From the NCBI GenBank assembly GCA_963457665.1, contig OY735207.1, forward strand, positions 32,396,578-32,460,577: a stretch of DNA of 64,000 nt, read 5' to 3'. The notes beneath the pieces are model-generated. The model was not told where the DNA came from. It saw only the letters and a list, made by a program, of their open reading frames with translations, and did no database searches. This document shows, piece by piece, positions 1 to 11,000 of this stretch; within the stretch, counting starts at the first letter, position 1; each line of letters begins with the position of its first letter. This stretch comes from Thysanoteuthis rhombus (taxonomy: Eukaryota > Mollusca > Cephalopoda > Oegopsida > Thysanoteuthidae). A program made the translations under genes and the position numbers.

Positions 1-15
1 ATGGCGTTAGCAGAG
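1..15 (+). CDS. possible 3' end of a truncated exon at the window edge
   Basis: The window opens with ATGGCGTTAGCAGAG followed directly by GTATGA, which fits an exon end and a splice donor. In frame 1 this would read Met-Ala-Leu-Ala-Glu. The bases are more G+C-rich than what follows, which becomes T-rich and intron-like at once. The exon's left side lies outside the window, so neither the acceptor nor the reading frame can be tested. It could equally be chance sequence. Confidence 0.2.
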
Positions 16-503
16 GTATGAACTCTCTGAGAGCTCAGTTTTTTTGGGGGGGAGGGGGTTATTATACATAATGCTTTAGTACTGTCTACTCTACAAGGGT
101 TTTTATATTACACATTATGGAACTATTAAAAAGGCTAATTGAAATTACTAGGAAAAAAAATGTGATTTTGTCTAGAAATCTAACATGCATACATGTGAAG
201 GATGGTTATAACCTCAAACCTATGTGGCATTTTCTGAAATCATTAAACGCTTCCTCTTGAGAGAGAGAATTGAATTTCATCTCTTAGATGTTTTATTTTT
301 TGGCCAACTAATTGGATCATGGATAAAATCCCCTCTATGATCAATTTGATAAACAAAAATGTATCTTTGAATAAAATCATTTTACATTTGATGGTTACTA
401 CTAACACCACATTTCCTCACAATGGTAACATTGAAAGAATTCATTTGGTTTCTTACAAATATTTGGCTCATCAAATCAACAGTTTGGAGTAGTGTTAGGT
501 AAC
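16..503. other. no gene seen; AT-rich
   Basis: The stretch has T and A homopolymers and one short G run near position 50. No open frame, repeat or signal could be supported. Confidence 0.5.
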
Positions 504-1245
504 GGGGGGGGGGGGGCAAATTTTGATACAGCAACCTCACTTTACGACAATCAGTGAAATGAAAAATAAGAGCTGTTTATTTCAAAAGGCTATTGGAATC
601 TCCAAACAGAGTAGAGCTTTTGTAAGTAAAGTCAGTGTCAATGAAAAGGCTCAAGAAGCAAGTGATTTGGTTGCAGAAATTATTGCACCGAACAGGGAAA
701 GTCACACAGTTGGTGAGAGCCTAATGATACCAGGGTGTAAAAATCATAAGGGGGGGGGGTAAAAATGCTGGAGACAAGATGCAGTACGAGAAATTGCAGA
801 AGCTAGCCTTCTTAGCAGACATTTTTCATTAAATGAATCAAGTGAACAAGTCACTACGAGGCCCTGGAGAAAATGTATTACCTCAAGTGACAAGATTCTT
901 GGATTTAAAAAAAGGATTTTTGAGAAAATCATGTTGTAAAAGGAAATCTTGAAATGTTCCAACTACTGCTCAAGTGTGGAGAGGGATATCAGCAAATTTC
1001 AAGTCTCATTGACCCCCCCCCCCCCTGCCCAGAATCACAGTCGCTCAAAATCGAACATTATTTTCCCTCCCTTTCAAGAGAAGAATATAATTGAGTGAGG
1101 GATCCATACTCTGAGTCTTCTGTTCATCCTGAGAACTTGACAACGAGAGAAGAGCAAAAGTTTGATCATACACTCAAGATATTTACTGACAAAGTGAAAG
1201 CTGTACGTGTGTTTTTTCAAAGTTCAACCATTGAATAAGTATTTG
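504..1245 (+). pseudogene. hAT transposase relic (ZBED5/SCAND3-like)
   Basis: Broken remains of a hAT-superfamily transposase, the enzyme that cuts and pastes hAT elements. From about 620 to 740 one frame reads EKAQEASDLVAEI, then SHTVGESLMIPGCK. This matches the region of domesticated and mobile hAT proteins that usually reads ASYLVAxxIA...HTIGExLxxPxxK. From about 1030 to 1180 another frame gives KIEHYFPSLSREEYN, a stop, VRDPYSESS and PENLTTREEQ, which match the later part of the same family. The middle of the protein, including most of the catalytic core, is missing between these blocks. Runs of 13 G (504-516), 10 G (750-759) and 13 C (1013-1025) break the frame. Terminal inverted repeats were not found, so the element limits are uncertain. 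It is a relic, not a working gene. Confidence 0.7.
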
Positions 1246-4168
1246 TGTGCCAAAAGAAAAGCACTGTTTTCTCATTAGAAAATCAAATTTTATTATCTAA
1301 ATTGGCTCCAAAAATAACCTTGCTTTGTCCCCTATAATATATTGCCTTGATTTATCTTATGCCTTTTCAACGTGGTCAATAAAAGATTAACTTCTTGTTG
1401 TAGTTATCTGTTATGTTATAAAGGAGGTTGGTTATTTATTTACTTTTTGTGAATACGGATATGTTTGATTTTTTTTTTTTTTCTTTGTCTGAATGAAAAC
1501 CTCCTTATAAGGTCTCTTGAAGAAACAGTTTGATTTCTGTTATTTTTTTTATTGCATTACCAATAAATTTGGGGAAAACAAATAATTTTTTTCTTAAACC
1601 AGTTATTAGAAATGGAATTCATTCCTAGGGTTTCCCAAGGGTAAAAAGGTTGGAAAACTCAGTCTTAATCTTTTGAGCTTGTGATGCTTTTTCTTTCTTG
1701 CTTATCGGCTATTGCACTTCTACTCATCATGATCAGCAGAGGGTAATTGTATGATATATTTGAAGTTGAACCTGTTGAGAAACTTTCAGAATACAAAAAC
1801 ATTTTTTCTATCTGAATACATTCTCTAAATACTACCTTTTGGATCCAACATTGTATTACATTAATGCATCCATTTATGTTGTTTTAATTGATCAAAGATA
1901 GAAATATAAATTTGTAAATATTAAGATTTTTTTTAATGACAAAATTGGATGTTGTAATATCACTGTCATTAAATTACAGCAAGATTGCTACTGAGCATAA
2001 ACTTGACTATAATTTGCTACTGCATAGTTTTATGTGGATTCTTGAAGACAATCATTGTTACAAACTCAATTTCACTGATGAAATTGTTTAAAAATGTAAT
2101 AAAGACTCCAATGCAGTTGTCAAGTACATAAATGAGTTTGCTAACTTCTCTGAAATAACATAACATATAACATAACACATGACTAGAATCCTTATTATCA
2201 TCCTACTTGTTCCTACCTATGTTTGAAAGTTATAACAAAGGTAATTCAATACAAGGGTGGGAAAAGAGAGGATAGAGTAGGAAATTTGGTGGTTTACTTC
2301 ATGTGAAAAAAGATTTTCGCTTTTGAAACTAATCTATGGATGGCAACAAAGATCGGGAGAGAATGAGAAGATACAGAAAAAGGGTTAGAGAAGGGCAGAG
2401 GCATGAGATAATCATAGTTCAGGCCTATGGAGTTTCTATGGATGCAGCTGGTAAATCATTTTATAAATTAATCAAATAAACCAATATCTTATGAAATATT
2501 TTTTTTTGTGACCATTTTCTTTCTTGCTTTTCTTTTAACATTTTTTTGAAAATTTTTATTTTCTGTCTCTGGCTTTACATCGAATCGTTATGATCCCTCC
2601 TTTTTCTGATTGCTTGTGTCCATGATTTTCATCTTAAAGCACTTATTATCAAATGCTGGTCAGGATTTGGTCCATGTTAGCAAGCATAATAATGGTTATA
2701 GTGTTCTGATATCTTTATTATTCTTTAACATATCTTTTAATATCTCCCTCAGCATTATCTATGAAAAATTAATTTCATTTAATACAGATAAGTTCTGCTT
2801 GCATGCATAAAATCTAAGTATGATATTCCTCATTTGTCTCATGATAGATCTTATTCATGATTTATCAAGATGCACCTCTTATTTCTATGGAGTGCTATCA
2901 GTATAACTTGATGACATCTCATCCTGACACTCATCTATTCTTATGGCCAGTTTTTTACCCATACCTCTGGTCTCATATTTTTACATTTAATAGTATTTCT
3001 AATAAAATGAACCAATTTTCGGGGAGAATTGACTTCCCACAACAATTTTCTTTGAGAACTTCAATCTTGCAAATCTAACAGGAACCTGTATTACACTTGT
3101 CTGGCTTTACTGGCAGCATGCCAACCAGTTCTAATATGTGCTTATCATATTTCCTCTCAAATTTCAAAAGAACTATCTCTTTGCAATAATCTCATTAAAT
3201 ATTGTAAGATTGAGCAAACTTATTATCCATTCTCTCAGGTAGCTACTAAACAAAATGTAATAGATTCCTGGAGGTATACATGGATAATTTTGTTACACAC
3301 TATTTTATTGTTTCATGCAAATTTTGTTACACACAATTCATTACATTTTATGGAAGTACTAGAATATAACCATCCAAAATGATAAGTCTCAACTCATCTC
3401 AAGCTGTTTTAATGTGTGATCAGACATGAAGTCTTAAGGGTTTTTATGACGTAATTCTTAATTATATCATTATAAAGTAAATCGATCAATGAGATCATCC
3501 CATTTGAGCATAAACAAATAAATGAATAGAAAATAAAAAAAGATTAACTAATACATGTATCCAATAAGATTTATTTGTGTCTTCAGTTTTCTGAGATTGT
3601 TAATTTGTATCAGTTTCTGAGATCATCAAGTACACATATATACCCCAACCCATTACCTCTGTCCTGACATTCTCCTGTAACCCTTGCTGACTCAATATTT
3701 CTTCATCCTCTCAGCCTCCCACCATTACTTCCCTCACCTCTTAATAACACTCAAATTTAGCATTGAAATTGAGATTTAAATTTTTGAATATATTTTCAAT
3801 AACCATGAACATTATGTTACGTTTTAATCCAGTAGCATCACAGTTTAGAACCATTAATTATAAAGCTTGTATATTAATTTTGATGAGAAAAATAGCTTAG
3901 CCAACATATTTCCATGAGCTGTACGATGTGTGTCAGTCCTTTTTTCAACTCGTAAGCCACGGTTTTCCTATATTACATACTCTCAATTTATAAAACAAAA
4001 AATATGCTCCAAAATGAAATCTTGAGTGGAAAAAATTGATCTGGTAAGGGGTTTAGGTGTGGAAATTGAACTGTTTCTCTACCATATCATATCTTAATTA
4101 TAGTAAAACTCAATAATCCACAGAATATTTTTGAGTTCTAGGCTTAATTTTTTTTCTTTTCTTTTCAG
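1246..4168. other. no gene seen; intron-like AT-rich DNA
   Basis: Long AT-rich stretch with many poly-T runs. Short open frames at 2610-2810 and 2857-3078 have no recognisable domain and no splice context. A short imperfect ATAACAT run lies near 2155-2180. The last 30 bases form a pyrimidine tract leading into the candidate exon at 4169. Confidence 0.5.
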
Positions 4169-4217
4169 GCTTCACTGTAGAGCCCCTTGTTGAAATTGAG
4201 AAAGCAGAAAAATAATG
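4169..4217 (+). CDS. candidate short exon with strong splice sites
   Basis: A T/C-rich tract ending TTTTCAG (AG at 4167-4168) precedes a 49-base block that is followed by GTAAGC. This is a convincing acceptor/donor pair. All three frames contain a stop: TAG in frame 1, TGA in frame 2, and TAA at 4213-4215 in frame 3 after FTVEPLVEIEKAEK. Two readings fit. It could be a last coding exon whose stop lies two bases before the junction. Or it could be a 5' leader exon whose last three bases, ATG at 4215-4217 with A at -3, are a start codon abutting the junction. The product is unknown. It could also be a decoy splice pair. Confidence 0.35.
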
Positions 4218-4694
4218 GTAAGCATTTTCTCTTTCTCATTATGAAAGAAGTTTAGATCAGAACCTTTTAAAATGTTATATCGTGTTAGTTAGCAATTGTG
4301 TGATTTTTTTTTTCTTTCCCCCTTCTAAATTTTTTTTTATTTTTTTAAATTCTATTAAATACTAAAAAAAACAATGAGATAACTGAAATAGTTTGGCCTT
4401 TGACTTTGATGCAATTTGTTAAATCTATTCCAGTCTGTAACACTATGTTGTAGGAAATGTGAATGAAAAGTTCATCAACTATAGTTATTCTAATAGGCTA
4501 ACTGAGCTATAAAAATAACAAGAGATTAAAAAAATGATTGATAAAAAGAATTAAAAGTAATTATATATCAACCTGAGGTGGTATTCAATTGTAGGAAGTT
4601 TTGGTTATTTCAGATTTCACTATCATCCACCATCCCTCAAAATGAATTATTTTGTTCAAGTTGATTTTTGATTAGTATTACACAAATGGATGTG
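4218..4694. other. no gene seen
   Basis: AT-rich sequence downstream of the candidate donor, with several T and A runs. Nothing else is supported. Confidence 0.5.
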
Positions 4695-5730
4695 CAGTAG
4701 TCCCTCCAATTTTGCAGTCTTGATTATTCACGTTTCAGGGTTTGTTTTTGTTTTTTTCATCAATTAGGGGAATTGACTTTTGGGGGGGAAAAAGCAATAT
4801 AATGGTAAAATTGATAAAAATTGTTGTATTTGATGTATAGTGAAAAAAACTCTTTTCATAAAGTTAGACAACACAGGCAAAATATATTTGTAAATTATTC
4901 ATTACAATTAAAATAAATCAAACTAGTGTAAGCAAAATATCTCGCTCTGTAAATAAGGTCCAATAAATTGAAAAGGAACTAATAGCTAGATACAGACTTA
5001 AGGGGTAAATGCACAAAAAATGTAGCTAGATCTAGCTCCAAAATAATAGTGCTCAAATGGATCTGAAAATTACAGCAATAACAAAAAGTAACTAAAGTTG
5101 AATACAAAGTAGCCCAGAATTACCTTAATTTCTAATTTTAATTCAAATGAATTCATAAAAAAGAAAATATTCTTTAAAAAAAACTTGGGGGTTAAGTACC
5201 AAAAAGTAGCTAGATCTAGCCCTAAAGAGCGACATAGGTAACCCTGCTTTGTCTGAAATACATCCTTGTCTTACTTGTTCTGTAATCCATTCCCATATGG
5301 AATTAACAACTCCAGGTTGTGTGTCGGCATCATTTGATCTCGCCAATCCATGTATTACTTAGTAACCTTGTATTGCTGTCTGAAGAGTTCAAATCAGGTA
5401 GTTGGATTAGTCAAGTCTAGGGTGTCAGAGATAAGCTCTGTAGCAAACTTTTTTGGTGCAGTATTCAAAGAGCCGGGATGCCAAATGAGCTATTTCTTGG
5501 CTAGATCTGGCTGATTTTTCTCCAATTTAGTAACAAATTCTCATCGTCTTATCTTTTCTTTCTTTCTGCCCTCGATTTTCCCAATCCACTAAATATCTGA
5601 TCAAATGATCATTCCATGTTCATGTCTAATTGTGCGCAAGTTTTGTAACTATATGGCAATGTGTGTGAGTTATTTGCAGAATTTCAGAAGGTCTGCACCC
5701 TGACCTGCTGCAAAATTCAAGGGACTACTG
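4695..5730. mobile_element. non-autonomous pogo/Tigger-like DNA transposon
   Basis: The left end begins CAGTAGTCCCTCCAATTTTG. The reverse complement of the right end begins CAGTAGTCCCTTGAATTTTG, so the inverted repeat is about 23 bases with two mismatches. Ends starting CAGTNGTCCC are typical of Tigger/pogo elements of the Tc1/mariner superfamily. A TA follows the right end, as expected for a TA target site; the left flank now reads TG. The interior of about 1 kb has no transposase that I can recognise. It holds a direct repeat around GTAGCTAGATCTAGC (near 5022 and 5206), with a weaker third copy near 5500. It was probably mobilised by an enzyme supplied elsewhere. Confidence 0.6.
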
Positions 5731-7889
5731 TATTGCTAATGGCATTCATTTTCCTCAATCACTCATTAGTTCATATTTGACTTTTTTTTCCTCCTTACTA
5801 TTTCCACATCGGGGTTATCTTTATCAAAGGTTAGATGTGAAAAAAAATTTTCTTTTATAATGTTAGATATCCAATTAGTGTTTTGTTTTTTTTTTTATTT
5901 ATACAATATCTTTCGATTGATTTAGCTTCAAAAATGGATAGTTTAAATTATTTAGTTAATAGAACTCTAAATTGTTAGTTCCTGATTTTTTTCTGCATTG
6001 ATGTTTTAAAAAGCATTGCAAGATTACTTTAACATTTACTTGATTTTATTATTTTCATAGTCCTGAATATCAATTAATTTTTCTCAGCATATTGGGGCTG
6101 TTCAGAAGAATCATGCTATTTTTATTTTTTATAAATTCAATTTCCATGTATAAAGTACTCAACATGTATTATTATCCTATTACCTCTTAGAAGTCAGTGA
6201 ATGATATCAAAAAAGATATTTTCATGTTATATTTGTTTACATTCTTTGCTTTGAAATGTTACTTGAAAGTAAACTTGGCATGTATCTACACTCATTTACA
6301 TCAAGTCCCTCACAAACTTCAAACGAGCATTAAGTGCTTCTTTTTCAATAATTGCCTTTTTCAAGGATGGTATACCTTCAAGCCACCTCATGTAATCATT
6401 GACCATGAAGCGTAGACACTGCCCCTGCAGAATTAGCTTTCATTGCTCTGGTTGTCATCTTAGGAACTGCTGCATTTACTCTTGATCTCCTTTGAACCAG
6501 TATTATGATACTTTAAAGTTATGTTGATTTGATGTCATTTAAATGCTTAGGCATCATCTTGTATCTGTCTCCAGCAGCATGAGCATCAACTCTTCTTCCT
6601 TTCGTTAGAACTGTGCTAGTTTACCTTAAGCATGATGCTGCAGATAGAAGAGTTGTCAAGCAGAGGACAGTTGCAAGAATATTGTATTGCTGATGAAATG
6701 TGCCTCTTTGTTACATGTTCTTTTATTTCTGTACTCTATGATTTACCTGGGATGATGGAATTCTTCCTATTTGAAACTTTTCTCTATAAGGTGGCCTAAA
6801 TTAGTTTTCTTTCAATGCAACATATCAAATTCTTCAGCAGGTGTACTAAATTTTGAATCCACATCAAATTTGCATCAGCTAATTTTATCATATCAAATAT
6901 CGTTGTCCTCCTATGGCACAATATATACTTTGGTTATTCACATTATTCTAACATCTTCATAGAAATTAAAGTTCGTATCAAATTTTTAAAAAGTCAATTT
7001 CAAAGAGAGGTGCCAATAATTGTACTCATGGAGATATATAAATGATACTACTTTATTTGAAAATAATTTCGTTAATAAAAGTAATGTCAAAATTTAGTAT
7101 CTATTAAATATAAATTGTTCAATGTATTATATAAAAACAATATAGAGCAATACTTGATGATTACAAATTAGAGAGAGAAAACATATATGATCCTTCAACA
7201 GTCCTGAAAAGTGAAATATGATTTGCATACAAATTATTTCTATCTTATATTTTCTGATTTTTCATGCATATAATGCTGGAAATCCACCTTCATTCTTAAT
7301 GCAAATACTATTTTTGTTTCATACCTGTTGTTGAGGATTGTATTATTTTAAACATCCATCTTGACAGTATATTCCCAAAAGTGGGAGGAGGAATAGCTTA
7401 ACTATTGTTTACATGACTCATTTTGAGCAGAGGTTTAGTTAGGACTTGTAAAATACTTTTTTTTGAAAAAATTATCATTTTTAATGATTAAGTATTTAAA
7501 TTTAACAAATTATATTTCTGAATTTTTTGTGAGATATTAGAGATTTTAACTGGAGCAGTGCAAGAGCATTCAAAATACAGACATACTTTGGGCTGGAATG
7601 AATTTTGAGTTTTATATCAAATATAATTCAAAGTATGTATAGAGGTTATTTAACATTTATTAAGTATAAAAAATAAAATAAATTAGATCTTTCTCATGTC
7701 AGCCAAGAGATGTGACCATATGTACTTGAAAGATCCTTTTGTAATATTCTGGTTGACAATGAATTTTCCAATAGGCAACTCTGGACTTTATTCCAGTCAG
7801 TAGTTTAGTAGATACAAAATTACTTTCTTCTGACAACTAACAAATCTAAACTTATGATGTAATTAAACTTTGTTGACCGTTATAGAAAT
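5731..7889. other. no gene seen
   Basis: AT-rich sequence with several short open frames lacking domains. A slightly richer patch at 6540-6665 holds two related words (CAACTCTTC and its complement) but no clean hairpin. No repeat family was recognised. Confidence 0.45.
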
Positions 7890-8072
7890 AAATTTTTGTC
7901 AAACCCCAGTCCAAATTGGAGACTGAAGTTGACTTTGTTTTTTCTGTCATAACAAGTACAACAATCCTCACCTGATTAAGGGGAGGGAACTCTTCTCTGG
8001 TTGCATTTCCAACATCAAAATATTTATAAAAATAGCAATGGAGTTTAACCCTACAGCAGCCAGACTTTCTGA
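7890..8072 (-). repeat. GTCAAACTC-family repeat, compact copy
   Basis: Read on the minus strand, the copy begins AGTCTGGCTGCTGTAGGGTT, continues AAACTCCATT, and ends GGACTGGGGTTTGACAAAAA. These are the same two ends as in the longer copies at 25.9, 42.7, 44.1 and 50.2 kb. The central tRNA-like block of the longer copies is absent here. The terminal GTCAAACTCC words face each other as an inverted repeat. It resembles an internally deleted MITE or SINE and has no coding content. Confidence 0.6.
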
Positions 8073-11000
8073 CTTTTATAATTGTTAAACAGTACATGTT
8101 CAATAACCTATTTGGTTAGTCTTTTTGGATTATTAAAAACACTTTTATTGAGATTTGCACCAATTTAAACTTCATCAGTATAAGGAGATTTATTTCAATC
8201 AAACCATATACTGGAGCAGACCTTTGAGTGGAAGAGTCCAGTGTTACAGACAGAACCCAAAAAATCTCTCCATTCATTTTACAAGTTGATTCTAGTTTCT
8301 AGCTTGAAAGACGATTTTTACATAAAGGAGTTGGAAAACATTTTTCAGCGACCATAAAAACTATTCTACTATTGATGGATTAATGGTCATGATTTAGTTT
8401 TCCTGGCCTTGACTGTTAATAAATACTCATTGGTTTAGACAACCTCACATGATGATAAAGTTATCCTGGTCTTTTCATGTGTTCTGTTAGTTTCACTTAA
8501 GATTCGGTCTTACTTAGTAAGTTTAGTTTTAAAACTCAAGTTTTGTGTTTGCATGTGTGCATGGAAACAATTTTAAATTCATTGCAAGTTTTTCATTCAC
8601 TTTTATCTAAGATTTTTCTCTAGATTGAAATATGAAGTTTCTTTGTTTAGCAAATTCCATTTAGTTTAAAGCTGGTAAAATAATTATTACATGCAACTCA
8701 ATGGAAGTTAGATAAAGTTCTTTGATCCATTTTCAAATAGCATCCTAGGCTAGAACAGAATCAAGAATTCTCAAGTATTTACTGCGTGAAAATTGATAGC
8801 AATGTTTCAGAAGTAAACCATTTATTTTTTCCTCTTTTAGTTTGTATTTCCTACTATGAGCTGGTCCTTTTGAGAAACTATATTTAGAATTAGTGGAGAT
8901 CATTCCACTTATTTTTGCTGAGTAGCAATGATATAATGATAACAATTCTTTATTTTTAAAAAATCCTTTGATTTGTCTTATACCAAAGGAATAAGGATTT
9001 CATCTTATTCATCTCACTATATGGTTGCTCTTGAGCATGTATGATGCCATGGTTGTAAGTTCTATTTTGCATGACTATCCAAAATTTGTGGAGTAGAGAA
9101 GAGACACCTTGAGTCAACCAAGGAACTAACACTTAAGTATGGATAGGCCAAAAGGAGTCGACTAAAGTCAGTTTTCCTTTTACATCCTTGTATTGGTATT
9201 GGTTATTATGATGTTCTCCTGGCTTAACCTGTTCAGACAAAAAAAAGGGGTCAATATTAGAAAGAAACTCTCCCCCTTCCCTCTCTCTTTCTTTCATGCT
9301 TGCTAATGATTTCCCAGCCTGCTAGGTTGACTATTGATTTTTCCTTGAAATATCACCTGAATTTACATGACACATGGACACTGGGTACACTACCCCAGAT
9401 AGTGTCCTTTTCTCTATTTTTAAAAAATTTTTATCGCCAACTTGACCGCACCACCACCAAATAGCATCAAGTCACTAAAAGTTCCAACCACAACAAGTAT
9501 CATGGAAACACTTTTACAGGCAGCTGGAATTAACTCATAATGCTGCATTCACACTTTGATGTTGGTTCTTAACTATCGGGTCCATTAAGAAGTTGATGTT
9601 TCACACACTAATTATAATTTCTACTTCTTTTAGTCATGATTCAATGAAAAGCTATCACAAGAAAAGAACTTTAAGGAAATGATCCATTTTCAATTTTTAT
9701 CCCCAGCATTTTCATTTTGTATTCTATGTTCTTGCCATAAGCCTATATACCTTTATGATTAGCTTGAATGATAGAAGACATTGTCCAATCTGTATGGAAG
9801 GGTATAGGCATGTTAAAAGTTTAACTTGAATAAAACCAACCAATGTTATTTAACTATTTTGATTGTCCTTTTCTCTTTTATGGATGGAGTAATTAATGAT
9901 ATAGCCTTAGAAACTATTTGAGAAAAACAAATTGCAGTACACTGTCAGCATATCATAATGCAGAAGTCAGGGTCCACAATTTTCTACCACATTATAAAGT
10001 GAGTCCACATTGTAATGAATTTTCCATTTTTGCAAACCTTGATCTAAGTTTCCCCTTCCCTTAACTTTTCAAGATCAATGATTTGTACAGAAATTAAAGA
10101 GAACACTGTGGGGGTAGTGGTAGGGCGAGACTAGTCCAGCATGAAAACAAATAGATTTCTTTTTAAATAGTGGAATCTCACCAGAAGGCTATATTCTGAC
10201 AAAACTGAACTACCTATGAGGCAAATATATAGTGTAAGAGTTAGACAATACATAAGTAATCTTTTTAGTGACTGGTGACAGAACAATGAATTCCCTTTAT
10301 TGACTACTGAAGTGTTTTTGTTTAATTCATTTCCTTTTTACAGTATAACTTGATTCAGTATTTAGGAGTCTTTCTATTTTTGTATTAAGCTATTATTTTT
10401 GGAGCCAAATTCAAAGTTTTGAAAACTGGAGTCCACACTCAAACCACAATGCGTTTCCACATTATATCAAGTCTACAATGTAGTATAATCTGAATTCTTA
10501 TACAGATAATTACGAATAAAGATGTATCTATGTCCCAGAGATTCTCTTGAAAATAAAACTGGTGATTATTTATAAATAAAAACTTTACTTTTGTATCAAT
10601 CAAAGAGAAATTATATCAGCCTTGCTAATTGGTCAGAATCGTCCTCTCATTTATCTTATCCTCTGGTTTGAGAGAATATTTTTCAAATTGTGGAATAATG
10701 TTCTTGAAATACTATCAAGGAAATAATCTTTCTTTTTTTTTTTTCTATTGTTCTTCCTGCCTTGAATAATGAAAGACAAAATTATACTGTAAATTGTTCA
10801 GAATAACTTTTCTTTTTTTTTTTTTAAACTTTTATTTTATTGCAGGATAATTTACAAAATCATTCAAATATAAAATATTAAAGGTATAGCTTTTCCAATT
10901 GCTATATTTGTCTTTGCTTTGAGCCTTGGTTATGGTGCAATTGTTTATGTGCTATTCTTCAGCATATTTCCCAGTTCTTGAATGTTGAGCTTGCTAAACT

